In this document: positions 33,339-44,172 of the stretch, in pieces | Numbering within the stretch: the first letter of the stretch is position 1 | How the letters are laid out: each line of letters begins with the position of its first letter | Origin: Diphasiastrum complanatum | Lineage: Eukaryota; Streptophyta; Lycopodiopsida; Lycopodiales; Lycopodiaceae | Length of the DNA: 64,000 bases | Direction: 5' to 3' | Assembly: GCA_029204225.1 (NCBI GenBank) | Contig: CM055096.1 | Coordinates: 253,001-317,000 of the forward strand | Notes under the pieces: model-generated | Told to the model about the DNA's origin: nothing | What the model saw: the letters and a program-made list of their open reading frames with translations, nothing else | The model's database searches: none | Position numbers and translations under genes: made by a program

Positions 33339-34335
33339 TCATCTGGTGATTCTCTCGGTGTTGCAAGTTTTATTAACGAGATATATCAAGGGTTGATGGT
33401 CCGTATAAAAAGCAAAATGTGTGGCCATCAAATAGTGTCGAAACTTCTTAACCGCATAGATCATTGCTAGTGCTTCTCGCTCTGTGGTTGAATAATTCAT
33501 TTCAATATCACTGAGTTGTTGGCTTGCAAATTGGATTGGAAAGTCCTTTTTGTGTTCACCTGGCTGGGTTAAGACTGCTCCAACTGCATACTTCAATGCG
33601 TCCGTATGCACGTGGAACTCAATGGACCAATTGGGTGGTCGTAAGATTGGTGCTGAGACCAATGCATCCTTAATCTTTTGGAAAGCCTTTAGAGCCTCCT
33701 CATTCCAATGTGGATCCATTGTGAGCTTGTAAATTGGTCTGGCTAACTCCGCAAAATCAAGAATGAAGATCATTTAATAGTTAGCATGATCCATGAAAAT
33801 GTAGACCTCACGGATCGTCTCTGGTGGTGGTAGATCAATAATGATCCTGATCTTTGACAGAGCTGTGGCGATCCCGTGTCTTGACACTATATGGCCGAGT
33901 ATCAAGCCATGTGTCACCCAGAATTGACATTTTTCTAGATTCAGGAAGATCTGGTATTGGCGGCATTTTTGTAGCACCTTCTTCAAATTGGATAAGTGTT
34001 CTGAATCTGGTCCATGCACGCACAGATCGTCCAAGAAAATTTCCATAAATTTTTGCAAATAATCTTTGAATGTCGCCTACATGACTCGCTTGCAAGTGAT
34101 TGGGGCATTGCAAAGTCCGAATGGCATCACTTTATAGGCATAAGTTCCCCATTCCATGGCGAATGTTGTCTTGTGCTGGTCCTTGGGGGCTCACCTGGTT
34201 GTAGCTGCTGAAGCCATCCAGAAAATTGTAGGCTTCTTCGCCAGCTACTCTATCAAGGACACTTTCCGTAAATGGTAAAGGAAAATGGTCCTTTTTGGTG
34301 ACTACATTAAGCGCCTTCAGATTCACACAGATATG
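33339..34335 (-). pseudogene. G1b RT and RNase H
   Basis: RT starts within the NLKALN motif near 34335-34310 and reads VVTKKDHFPLPFTESVLDRV and FLDGFSSYNQV. A frameshift near 34190-34100 precedes the catalytic IFLDDLCVHG. RNase H is in 33339-33773 (FHVHTDALKYAVGAVLTQ, HFAFYTDHQPLIYLVNK). A stop replaces a Tyr codon at about 33774. Confidence 0.83.
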
Positions 34336-35960
34336 ACTCACCAAAAAGACTACTTTTCTAATCTACTTTCTTACAATAGTTCTAAGAGATTTATCTTCAT
34401 TGCAAGTGATCAAGAATGTGAGATTGTAGGTGTTGGATCCATTCCTTTATGTCTAGGATCATCTATAAAAGTAGATCTAGACAATGTTCTTTATGTACCT
34501 TCAATCACAAAGAACTTGTTGAGTGTAGGACAACTTATGGATAGTGGATTAGATGTATATTTCAAGCATGGAGAATGTTCTATCTTGAAAGATGAAAAAT
34601 GTATTGCTAGTGGTTTCAAGCAAGGGAGGTTATTCAAATGGATGCTAATGTGATGGTTGGAAGTGTGAACATGGCAAGGGAGGAGCTCACTCAAGTGGAA
34701 TTATGGCACAAAAGGTTAGGCCATCCTGACTACAAAGCTATGGAGACCATGGTGACAAAGGAGCTAGCAAGAGGACTTCCCAAAACCATATCCAAGTGTG
34801 GCAAGCTTTGTGAAGCTTGTGGACTCCCCAAATCTCATAAGCTTCTTGAAGAAGAGTCTTTATGGACTCCAGCAAGCACCAAGAGCATGGTACTCTAGGT
34901 TGCATTCATATCTTATCTCCATTGGATTTGTTGTAAGTTCTTATGAACCATCATTGTACAACAAATATAATGATGAAAAGATCATTATATTAGTTTTATA
35001 TGTTGATGACATTATACTCACAAGAAATGATCTAGATAGCATCAAGAATGTAGAAGTTTCCTTGTCTAGTGAATTTAAGATGGTTGATCTAGGACTTCTT
35101 AGAGTTACACTTGGAATAGAAGTCACTAGAAGTAATGATTTTACCTTCATATGTCAATCTAAGTATTCTAGATCAATCTTAGCAAGATTTGGCATGATTG
35201 ATTGTAAAGGAGTTGAAACTCCTATGGAGCTAAGTGTAAAAGTTTCTAAGGAAAGTGATGAAGCATCCTTTGAGGACATCACTACCTATAGAATGTTTAT
35301 TGGTTCCTCGATATAACCATCACTAGACCAGATCTTAGTTTTTGAGTTGGCAGGTTGAGTCAATACATACAAAGTCCATTAATCTGTCACTGGAAAGGAG
35401 AAAAAAGGGTGTTAAGGTACATCTCGGCTACAAAAGACTTTGGCATAGTTTATGAAAGGACTAATATTTGTTTGAGAGCATATTCAGACTCAAGTTTTGC
35501 AGGTGACAAGATGGATAGAAGATCCATAAGTGCATTTGCTACATTCTTATGTGGAAGAGCTATATCTTGGCTTTTCAAAAAGCAAGATACCATCTCTCTT
35601 TCACCAACAGAATCTGAATATAAAGCTATGACAACAACAACAAAGGAGGTTCTTTGGCTTAAAGGCTTTTAGAGTAGCTACATGTGATCAAGAATGAAGA
35701 CATTCCATGCATATATTGTGATAATCAAGCAGCTCAACAACTTGCAAACAATCCAATCTTCCATGCTCGAACAAATCACATCGAGATTGCACATCATTTC
35801 ATGAGGGAGAAAGTGCAAGAAAAGGAGATCAAGCTTATTCATGTTTCATCATCAGATTGCATTGCTGATATACTCACCAAGGCATTGCCTAAAGATCCAT
35901 TTATAGAATTAAGATTGGCTCTTGGAGTTATAGATAGATCTATGCTAGATTTTTGAGGAG
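34336..35960 (+). pseudogene. C2b copia internal remnant
   Basis: It starts inside protease (MTHQKDYFSNLLSYN), continues to the pre-integrase motif (ELWHKRLGHPD ... CGKLCEACGLPKSHK), then jumps by a large deletion from integrase entry to mid RT (LYGLQQAPRAWYSRL, near 34850). RT YVDDIILTRND is at about 34998-35030. RNase H shows YSDSSFAGDKMDRRS, SPTESEYKAM and HARTNHIEIAHHF, ending at HVSSSDCIADILTKALPK. A PPT (TTTTTGAGGAG) leads into the LTR. It resembles Copia-N1 but is clearly diverged. Confidence 0.85.
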
Positions 35961-36622
35961 TGTGAAAAATGCAAAAATAAGCTTGGTAGAGTTCAAAAAT
36001 CTTGTACATAGGATAGACACACATGTGTGGATCCTGTTTCCACATGTGAAACTAGTGTACTTTTCATGTACCATAATCATATATGTTGTACATATGATTT
36101 AATTCAAGTTCTAGTGGCTAAAATGGCCAAAACTAGTTTTCTAGAGATATGACACATGGCACCAATCTAATGATTGCATGAGCCAAATATTTTGAATAGG
36201 TGCCACATCCCATGTGTAGAGGACACCTCACATGTGTGGAAATAGCTGAAGTCGGTGAGCTTTTGCTTCTAGAAGATTTCCATGAAGATCTCCATATAGT
36301 AAGAAAATAGACCAAAAATGCCCAAAATGGAAAGTTTTGATCCAAGTGTCAATTGGCATGATGGTGACAAGGCATCCTCACACATGTGAGATCTGATGCA
36401 TGATAAGTACCTCGAGGTCCAGAAGTGTATATATAGAAGCTTATTTGGCCATAATCAATGTGAGACACCAATCTTGGTTTTGGAAGCAATTTTGAGTGAT
36501 TCTCTCCATTTGTCTACATCTGTTTTGATTGTTTTGAGGTTCTATCAATGTGTACTTGATTTCTAGGTTGGAGTCTGTACTCAGACAATGTTTCACACGT
36601 GTAAAACTAGAAAGTACACCTA
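35961..36622 (+). repeat. C2b 3' LTR
   Basis: About 660 bp from TGTGAAAAATGCAAAAATAAG. It has the ACACATGTGTGGATCCTGTTTCC dyad, further CACATGTG sites near 36220 and 36382, GTATATATAG (TATA) at about 36426-36435, and TTTCACACGTGTAAAAC near 36588. The right edge at C5 is approximate. Confidence 0.75.
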
Positions 36623-37113
36623 CCTTCATCATCGGGACTGGTTCCAAAATTACAAGCCTTTCACCCATTCTAGAGTTGTACAACTTGGAGACAACTCAAC
36701 TCATTCCATTGAAGGTGAAGGAACATGCATGGTCAAGTTTCAGAGAGGTGCTGTTAAGTTACTCTCCAATGTTTTATACATTTCAAACCTTACTAAAAAT
36801 CTACTTTCTATAAGCATAATAACTGATTCTGGTCGTAGGGTCGAGTTCGATATAGAAGGCTACACCATTCTTGACAAGACTAGGAAAGTCTTAGCTTTCG
36901 GTAAAAGATGTGGCTACCTTAAAAAATTAAGTCACAGTTATCCTACAAATAGTCAAGCTCTTATGTCTACTTCTGAATCAAATCATATGTTGTGGCATTT
37001 CAGACTAGGCCATTTAAACTTCAAGAGTATTCAACAAATGTCAAATCAGAACTTAGTGCAAGATCTCCCATCTATTAGCAAATTCGATTCTCCATTTGAA
37101 GGCTGTATTATCT
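36623..37113 (+). pseudogene. C5 copia fragment, protease end to pre-integrase (left part)
   Basis: Reads RDWFQNYKPFTHSRVVQLGD, VLYISNLTKNLLSISIITDSG and MLWHFRLGHLNFKSIQQM, ending EGCII exactly where C3 is inserted. The right part resumes at 43851 as SKHARSPFTSDF. Confidence 0.8.
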
Positions 37114-37168
37114 GACAAAATTTCCAGCCGTGTGGGGAATGATCCTCAAGTGTGAATGATCTTATCAT
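37114..37168 (-). repeat. C3 3' LTR stub
   Basis: 55 bp matching 43068-43122 (TGACAAAATTTCCAGC, GTGTGGGGAATGATSCTCAAG). It is followed by a breakpoint after GATCTTATC. Confidence 0.8.
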
Positions 37169-37984
37169 TGGAGGGGAAATCTACCTGGAGCACATCGACA
37201 CATCATCTTGTATTGCAGATTTGCTCACCAAACCTTTGAGCCAAAATTGCTTCATTAAGCATAGAGCCAATCTTGGAATAATACCAAGATCCATGTTCAA
37301 GTCAATATAGATTATTTTTAGGAGGAGTGCTGAAAATGAAAAATCATCTATCTTGACTTTAGGCTTGTCACAAACCTCTTTCTATGTGAGTTTGTTGTTT
37401 CATAAATGTAAATGCCAAATTTGGCCTAGAAGGAACTCGAGCTACATGGGTTCTTCAAGTCTAGTTGGTAGTATACAACTTGCATATAGATTGTAAACTT
37501 AGAAATGTCAATAATACCTTGTAGAAACTCGTAGCATATCACATGAAATGGTTGTAAGTGATCCATAGTGACATGCAAGACATGCACAAAGTGAAATGGA
37601 CACATGCATGATGATTTGTACAATTCTAGTTGAAAAAATGACACTTGGTAAAAGTAGGTAGAAATGCATGCATGAGAAGTGACAAATGTCACTAATACTC
37701 TAGTTTTCACTTATAGATGTGGATGGAAGTTGGATGGATGTGGTTCTACCTCGAGCTACCTCAAACTCCATAAATATGTGTAGACATTCTCATAATCTTT
37801 GATGAAGAACCAAGCTTTGAAGCTACTCCATGCCATCACTTCATTTGCTTGAATATTGCTCTCTCTTTCTCTCTCTAACTCGAGTTGAGGCTGATGCTCA
37901 TGCATTAAATTCTTGTATTTTTTCTCTCTTGTTAATCAAAGCTATCATTTTTTGATTCATAGCATGCTAGATTGTGATTAAGCC
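37169..37984 (+). pseudogene. Inverted C3 block: RNase H end, PPT and LTR start
   Basis: 37169-37320 encodes the copia pol C-terminus (HIDTSSCIADLLTKPLSQNC ... MFKSI). GGAGGAG at 37321-37327 is the PPT. 37328-37984 is the first ~657 bp of a C3 LTR in + orientation (TGCTGAAAATGAAAAATC to GTGATTAAGCC), matching the reverse complement of 43187-43845. Relative to the rest of C3 this block is flipped, with about 64 bp of LTR lost at the breakpoint. Confidence 0.78.
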
Positions 37985-37988
37985 ACTC

Positions 37989-38753
37989 TGTGACGAAAAT
38001 GTTTGTGAACGCGAAAGTCAAAAGACATGAATAAATCGTTGCAAACGTCCTTTTCAGCCCAGGCTCCAAAAAGGACTAGCAAGATCATGCAAGTACCCAG
38101 AAGTACAGATATCTGGTCTGATAGCATGACATCAGCAGATACACTCTAGGTCATGACTAATCTGCCACTCTTGTAATTTGTGATTAGTTGTAGATGTTTA
38201 ATCACTCTAATCTAGAAGTTACACAACGCGACTATATACTTTTTTGGTTGATGCATGATACTATACACAAGAAGAAGTCTAATGCTAGTGAGCAAGAAGA
38301 CAAAAAAATACATAATACAAGTCCGCCTGCGTGCGAGACAATTTTGCATAGGATTTGTACATCCACAAGTCCACTAGTAAGCGGGACACGAATTCGTGAG
38401 AGAACTGTATTTCTCTCACGCCAACGCACCGCGTGGATCTGCATGCAGTGCCTGAAGAATCAAAAAAATCAATAGATGATTTTGTAGGCATTGCACACAC
38501 ATCACTCTTATCTTGTCTGATTTTGAATGTTAATTAGTCTGTTACTATTCGTGTCTCATTCACTTGTTCATTTAATTCCGCACCATGGTTTGATCTTGTT
38601 GAATGTTATGTTAATCTAAAATGTAGATAAGCAGTGTCTATCTATATTCTGGAGGACTATAGGAATGATACAGCTGACAGTGACCAGCAATCATATCTGA
38701 AATCCATCCGAATTGTTTTGTTTTGCATTGTTTTTTTTTTTTCTTTTGCATCA
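37989..38753 (+). repeat. C4a 5' LTR
   Basis: About 765 bp between the TGTGACG start and the base before the PBS. CTATATACTT at about 38231 is a TATA candidate. It ends in a T-rich tract (TTTTTTTTTTTTCTTTTGCATCA). Confidence 0.72.
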
Positions 38754-38754
38754 G

Positions 38755-38766
38755 TGGTATCAGAGC
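38755..38766 (+). other. C4a primer-binding site, initiator Met tRNA
   Basis: TGGTATCAGAGC, one base after the LTR end. Confidence 0.9.
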
Positions 38767-38870
38767 CTACCTTGCCATAGTCTAAAGTAGCCAAAATAAA
38801 AAGGCTATTTGATCCAGGATGCCAAGCATTCAAACAAACAACCATCAACAAGAGAACACACTTCAGAAGC

Positions 38871-39870
38871 AATGGCTTCAATTAGCAACATACAGAGCAA
38901 GATCTGTACAGTTCTGGATTCTTCAAGATCTAACTTTCTAGCTTGGAAAGTTAAGACATCGCTGATACTAAAGGGTGAAGGACTATTCCCCTAGGTGGAT
39001 GGCATAGAGGAGATGACATCAGGCAAAGAGCTACGTGAGTGGAGGGAGAAAAATGACAAGGCAGTAGCCTTGCTATCAGCTTTCATCGAAGATAGTCTCA
39101 CACTTGACCTGGCTACACTCCCCAAAGCTAAAGAGATGTGGGATACACTGCTCACAAGATCTCAAATGAAATCAAGAACTCAAATAATGATGTTGGAAGA
39201 CTAGCTGACAAATCTACAGTGGGATGGGAAAGACCTCACTTCTTTTGTAAGGAAGATGAAAGATCGATTTCTATCACTACATAACTCTGGAGCAGAAAAT
39301 GCAGTGTTAGCTGAGAAGCAGCTCACTTACCTATTGAGAGCCTTACCTAGATCTTTCTAGACAACTAGAACCCTACTCGTGAAAGATCCTACAATGACCC
39401 TCAAAAAGGCAATTGTCAAGATTCGAGAGGAAGTCGAGGCCAGAGAACACCTTGATCACAAGGATGGTTCTGACCAAGCCCTCTACGGCAACAAAGAAAA
39501 ATCCAAAAAACAATTCAAGCCTAAGAGGGAGTCAAATCAAAGGTATGATCATGATCAGCAAGCAGAGGGGACCAGCAAAGGCAACAGGAAGAGCAAAGAG
39601 AGGTCGAAATAGCAAGGTGGAGAAAAGAAGACTTGCGTGAGATGCAGAAGAGATGAGCACACAATTGATACATGCTAGCTCAATCCAAAAATTGAATGTA
39701 TCCACTACCACAAGAAGGGTCATGCAGCCATGGATTGTCGGCTGGACCCAAGGAACAAATTAGCACATAACAGACAGGAGAACAACAGCAGTTCATCATA
39801 TGTCAAGGAGCCTGAGAGTTCAAAAATGGGCAAAGAGAGATCAAACAGAAATTGTTAGACCGCCTACATT
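38871..39870 (+). pseudogene. C4a gag
   Basis: Start MASISNIQSKICTVLDSS with a copia-type NFLAWKVKTSLILKGEG. Stops at 38992 (CCCTAGGTGG), 39204, 39360 and 39610 interrupt it. Two knuckle-like motifs remain, both damaged: CVRCRRDEHTIDTC followed by a stop, and CIHYHKKGHAAMDC, in which the second Cys is Tyr. Confidence 0.8.
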
Positions 39871-41470
39871 TGTGAAGACATGTGTGCAGCATCAACATCT
39901 GACACACATGAGGTGATCCTAGATTCAGGAGCCACCTCACACTTTGTGACGTCAAGACGAATTATGTCTGATTTCAAAAGTGCTGATTCATCAAGATTCA
40001 TAGTTCTTGGAGATGGATCCATACATCAAGTGAATGGTATTGGCTCACTATGGCTCAACATGAATGGCAGAAATAGACGACTCGAAGACATTCTGTTTGT
40101 GCCTACACTGTAGCAAGACTTGTTTCCTGTGGCAAGAATAGCTAATGCAGGAATATGTATGACGTTTTCCAGACAAATCATGCAATGTGGTTGATGCCAA
40201 TACCGGTACCTTAATCACTCAAGACAGAAGAAAAGATAATCTATATCACCTGAAAGTATGCTTGCCTGCAGATCAGGTGCATCAAACTCATGATGATTCT
40301 CCAGACACTCTGTGGCACAGGAGACTATGCCACATGAATTCAATGGCACTGTACCAAACAAGCCATCATGGAGTGATAACAGGGGTCAGCATCTCAAATG
40401 CAACCAATTCGACCACCTGTGATGAATGCTGAAGGGTAAGATGTCACGCACTCCATTTGTCAAAGACTCCTAAAGAACGACCAAGATTCTAGAGTTAGTA
40501 CATTATGACATCTGTGAGCCTTTCAATGTGATCTTAGTAGGAGGACATAACCTTCATTGATGATTATAGTAAATTTGCCAGAGTGTACTTTATTCAAAAT
40601 ATGTGAATTGGGCAGAGAGATGCACATGCAACAAAGTGAAGGAGATCAGGACAGATCAAAGTGGTGAATACATCTCAAATCACTTCACTGACTTCTGCAA
40701 TGATCGTGACATCATTCACAAAAGGATTGCAGCCTACACACCGCAGCACAATGGTGTCGCAGAGAGAAAGAATAGGACCTTGATGGAAGCTGTCAGATGC
40801 ATGATGGCCTACTCGAAAGCTCCAAGGGTATTGTGGGCTGAAGCAGTAGCTATAACTGCATACATCTAGAACAAGACATGTAAGTCTGGTGTCCCACATG
40901 ACACCACATGAATTATGGTGGGGTAGAAAGCCCAACCTGTCTCACATCAAAATCTTTTGCTGTGCAACTTATGCGTATATTCTTGATAAGCTTCGAAAGA
41001 AGCTTGATGAGAAATCTAAATAGGGATTTTTGATAGGTTATGACAACAATTTGTCATACTATAGAGTCTACATGCCAGATACAAACACTGTGAAAATAGT
41101 TAGAGATGTCAAATTTGATGAGAGTAGGACAACAGCCAATGATGACCCTGTCAGCTATGAGATTCTGGAAAGACAGTATTATGATTTGCCACCAATGACA
41201 GAGGGAGCAGAAGACAAATATGAAAACGAAGAGTTTCGAGTCGCTTCACATTCGAGTGATGAATCAAAAGATGAAAGATTCGAGAGGCAGCCTACTGCTA
41301 CAATTCCTGTAAATTAGGATGGTTCCGGACCTAGCAGAGCAGACAAATGCAAAGGCATTGCTATCCCAAGAGGATCTCCTAGAAGGTCGACAAGACCACA
41401 AAGAGCGCCAGCAAGATACGTGCCAGGCAGCTCTGCTTCTATATCAGAGGAGTTTTGTGGATTTAGTGGC
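39871..41470 (+). pseudogene. C4a protease and integrase
   Basis: Protease VILDSGATSHFVTS at about 39915. Pre-integrase LWHRRLCHMNSMALYQ near 40310. Integrase: the core start is damaged, then EIRTDQSGEYISNHFTDFC (40645 on), YTPQHNGVAERKNRTLMEAV and AEAVAITAYI. The hinge shows RRSTRPQRAPARYVPGSS. There are multiple stops and frameshifts. Confidence 0.8.
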
Positions 41471-41481
41471 GAACCACATAT

Positions 41482-42312
41482 TTACTTTTTGAAGCAATTA
41501 GAGACATAGTGCCCCTTTTTGCCACAAAAGAGACACTTGACTTTCTTCTTCTTGGTCTTTGAAGTAGAAGGATGAGATGAGTCATCCTCTTCACCATCTT
41601 TGTCTTTGTCCTTGGCTTTGTCTTTGTTGAAAACTTGAGAAATTTGGTTCTTGCTCCTCCCTTTATGTTTGTCCTTAACAAAGAGAGCTTTGTCATTTCC
41701 AATATGCTCGAGTTTGTTCATCCTAGAAAGTTTGTAACTTTGCCTAGCTTCTTCAGAGATGAGAATTCTTTGAATAGTTTCCAAATTGGGCAACTCCTCC
41801 TTTATGGCAAAAGATTGAACAAGATTATCATAGTCTTCTTTTAAGCCATTTAGAATGACTTGCACTAGCTCATCTTGATTGATTGTAACACCAACACAAG
41901 CAAGCTCTCTATGAAGATTTTTTACTCTCAGAACATAATTTGATGCACTCTCCTCACTTCTTTGAAAACTTTGAAAAATCTGATTTCTAAGAGTGAGTAT
42001 TCTAGAAGTGTTCTTAGCTTCATAGATGGACTTAAATGCATCCCAAGCTTCTTTAGCAGTGGTGCAAGATCCTATTTCTCTCAGAATCTCATTAGAGACA
42101 TTCATTTTAATGAAGTGTAGAGCCATTCTAGCTCTCTTCCTATACTTTGGTATTTCAAGCAATGCTTGAGGCTCCTCCTCAATACCAAGTACTATGTCCA
42201 TAACATCCTGGAGTATTAGAACTGACTCCATCCTAACCTTCCATATTGAGTAATTGGAGGTACTAAGTCTTTCACTTGGTTCTAAGAGATATCCTCATAC
42301 AGCTACCATATT
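41482..42312 (-). pseudogene. C3 gag
   Basis: The native ATG is probably at 42312 (MVAV), followed by a TGA within a few codons and GYLLEPSERL, equivalent to the Copia-N1 start GYLMEPSERL. Open from 42231 with VRMESVLILQDVMDIV, then a zinc knuckle CLFCGKKGHYVSNC near the end. It is truncated by C4a. Confidence 0.83.
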
Positions 42313-43055
42313 GTGAAGACTTCTTGTTATTGGAGAATTATATGTTTGAGCTTGTTCCAATCAGACTTGATGTTGCTACTCTCTTTCACTATAGGTATTT
42401 TCAAGGGTGTGCTACCATTCCTATGTGAAAAAACTTGCAACTGTATTTGAGATAGATCTCAAATATTCCATAAAACAAGATAATCTAGATCAGTCTCTCA
42501 AAATGGATTGAGAAACATAGACAATTTTGGATTCTACTTTTGGCACATGTTAGATGCTACAAAAAAAATACTAATGATTCAAAGAAGACTCAAAAGTATT
42601 CAATAACATCAACTTTGTCTTGATCTTCAGTTTCTTGTGTTGAATACTCAAAACAATGGACTAAGAGTCAAGCAACATTGATCAAATCAAAAAGTGGTCA
42701 CTCGGATTTTGGACCTCTCCCTATCCTCTTTAAGAGCTTATAACTCTTGATAGACACATTAGATTGATTTGGAATCAATTGCAATAGAAAGTACTCTTCA
42801 TAAGCTTTCCATTAACATCAATATCTTTGGATCAAATAGCAAGGAATTAAAGAGGTCTAAAAATCTCTAATTTTCACACGTGAGGAATTCCATAATTCCA
42901 CAATGTCAATTCTAATCTGAAAATTCAGTTTCTATCCTCTTTGATCCAAACACTTTTCAAAAAAAGTAAAGAAAAGTGACTAACAGCTTTTTTGCTTGAA
43001 TTGGGCTCACAAATTCTTGAACAATCAGAGATAATAGCATGCAAAGCTTAATTTG
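42313..43055 (-). other. C3 leader between PBS and gag
   Basis: AT-rich, with no supported coding frame. One TTTTCACACGTGAGG motif lies near 42878. Confidence 0.5.
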
Positions 43056-43067
43056 GCTTTGATACCA
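43056..43067 (-). other. C3 primer-binding site, initiator Met tRNA
   Basis: The minus strand reads TGGTATCAAAGC, one mismatch from TGGTATCAGAGC, abutting the LTR end. Confidence 0.85.
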
Positions 43068-43845
43068 TGACAAAATTTCCAGCAAGTTCACACGTGTGGG
43101 GAATGATGCTCAAGTGTGAATGATCTTATTAAGCTTTATGATTAGCACACAAACTGATTCTAGATTGAATACCAAGATCTAGTATAGAATTTTATGGCTT
43201 AAACACAATCTAGCATGCTATGAATCAAAGAATGATAGCTTTTATTAACAAGAGAGAAAAAGTACAAGAATTTAATGCATGAGCATAAGCCTCAACTCGA
43301 GTTAGAGAGAGAAAGAGAGAGCAATATTCAAGCAAATGATAGTGTAGATCCAAAATGGCATGGAATAGCTTCAAAGCTTGGTTCTTCATCAAAGATTATG
43401 AGAATGTCTACACATATTTATGGAGTTTGAGGTAGCTCAAGGCAGAACCACATCCATCCAACTTCCATCCACATCTATAAGTGAAAACTAGAGTATTAAT
43501 GACATTTGTCACTTCTCATGCATGCATTTCTACCTACTTTTATTAAGTGTCATTTTTTCAACTAGAATTTTACAAACCATCATGCATGTGTCCATTTCAC
43601 TTTGTGCATGTCTTGCATGTCACTATGGATCACTTACAACCATTGCATGTGATATGCCACAAGTTTCTACAAGCATATTGTTGACATTTATAAGTCTACA
43701 ATCTATATGCAAGTTGTATACTACCAATTAGACTTGAAGCACCCATGTAGCTCGAGTTCCTTCAAGGCCAAATTTGGCATTTACATTTATGAAACAACAA
43801 ACTCACATAGAAAAAAATTTGTGACAAGCCTAAAGTCAAGATAGA
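43068..43845 (-). repeat. C3 5' LTR
   Basis: About 778 bp. The minus-strand start has lost about 20 bp (expected TGCTGAAAATG) next to the TTATC target duplication. TTCACACGTGTGGGGAATG lies near the PBS end. A GA-rich stretch occurs at 43300-43322. Confidence 0.8.
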
Positions 43846-43850
43846 TTATC

Positions 43851-44172
43851 AGCAAGCATGCTAGAAGTCCATTTACTTCAGATTTTGTTCATACTTCTAG
43901 AGATTTGCTAGATCTTGTACATAGTGACCTTTGTGGCCCAATGCGGACTTCTTCCACAGGGGGAGCTTTTTATTTTCTAACTTTTATTGATGATTTTTTT
44001 AGGAGATCTGCTACTTACTTTTTGAAGAATAAATCTGAGACTTTCAAACTCTTTAAGCAGTTTAAGGCATCTGTAGAAAATCAAACCTAGAGAACAATAA
44101 AAGCTCTATGTACTGATGGAGGGGGAGAATACATCTTCACCGAGTTCAAGGAATTCTGCAATTATTGTGTGA
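43851..44172 (+). pseudogene. C5 copia integrase (right part)
   Basis: Continues from 37113: SKHARSPFTSDFVHTSRDLL, LVHSDLCGPM, FLTFIDDFFRRSATYFL and ALCTDGGGEYIFTEFKEFC. The first two catalytic Asp are recognisable. It ends where G1c begins. Confidence 0.82.

Larger units (their letters stand above)
28201..34335 (-). mobile_element. G1b: second G1 gypsy copy, reversed, 5' truncated
   Basis: Minus strand: RT (from the NLKALN motif), RNase H, integrase, post-pol ORF, 3' LTR. It is homologous to 9130-16556 in opposite orientation. Gag, protease and 5' LTR are missing. The truncation point near 34335 abuts C2 protease sequence. About 1.3 kb between the integrase C-terminus and the post-pol ORF is deleted. 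Confidence 0.88.
37989..41484 (+). mobile_element. C4a: copia element inserted in C3, 3' truncated
   Basis: 5' LTR 37989-38753 (TGTGACGAAAATG ... TTTTGCATCA), PBS 38755-38766, gag from 38871, protease, integrase and the start of the pre-RT hinge. It ends near 41480, where reverse-oriented C3 gag begins. RT, RNase H and 3' LTR are missing. It is the same family as C4b. Confidence 0.82.
37114..43850 (-). mobile_element. C3: copia element inserted in C5, internally rearranged
   Basis: The left edge TGACAAAATTTCCAGC is the LTR end next to the PBS in C3 (compare 43068). The right edge precedes TTATC, which also precedes 37114, giving a 5-bp target duplication; removing the insert restores C5 as EGCII-SKHARSP. 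Inside, from left: 55 bp of 3' LTR; a block in the opposite orientation (37169-37984) with RNase H end, PPT and LTR start; the C4a element; then C3 gag, leader, PBS and 5' LTR on the minus strand. Most of C3 pol is gone. Confidence 0.82.
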
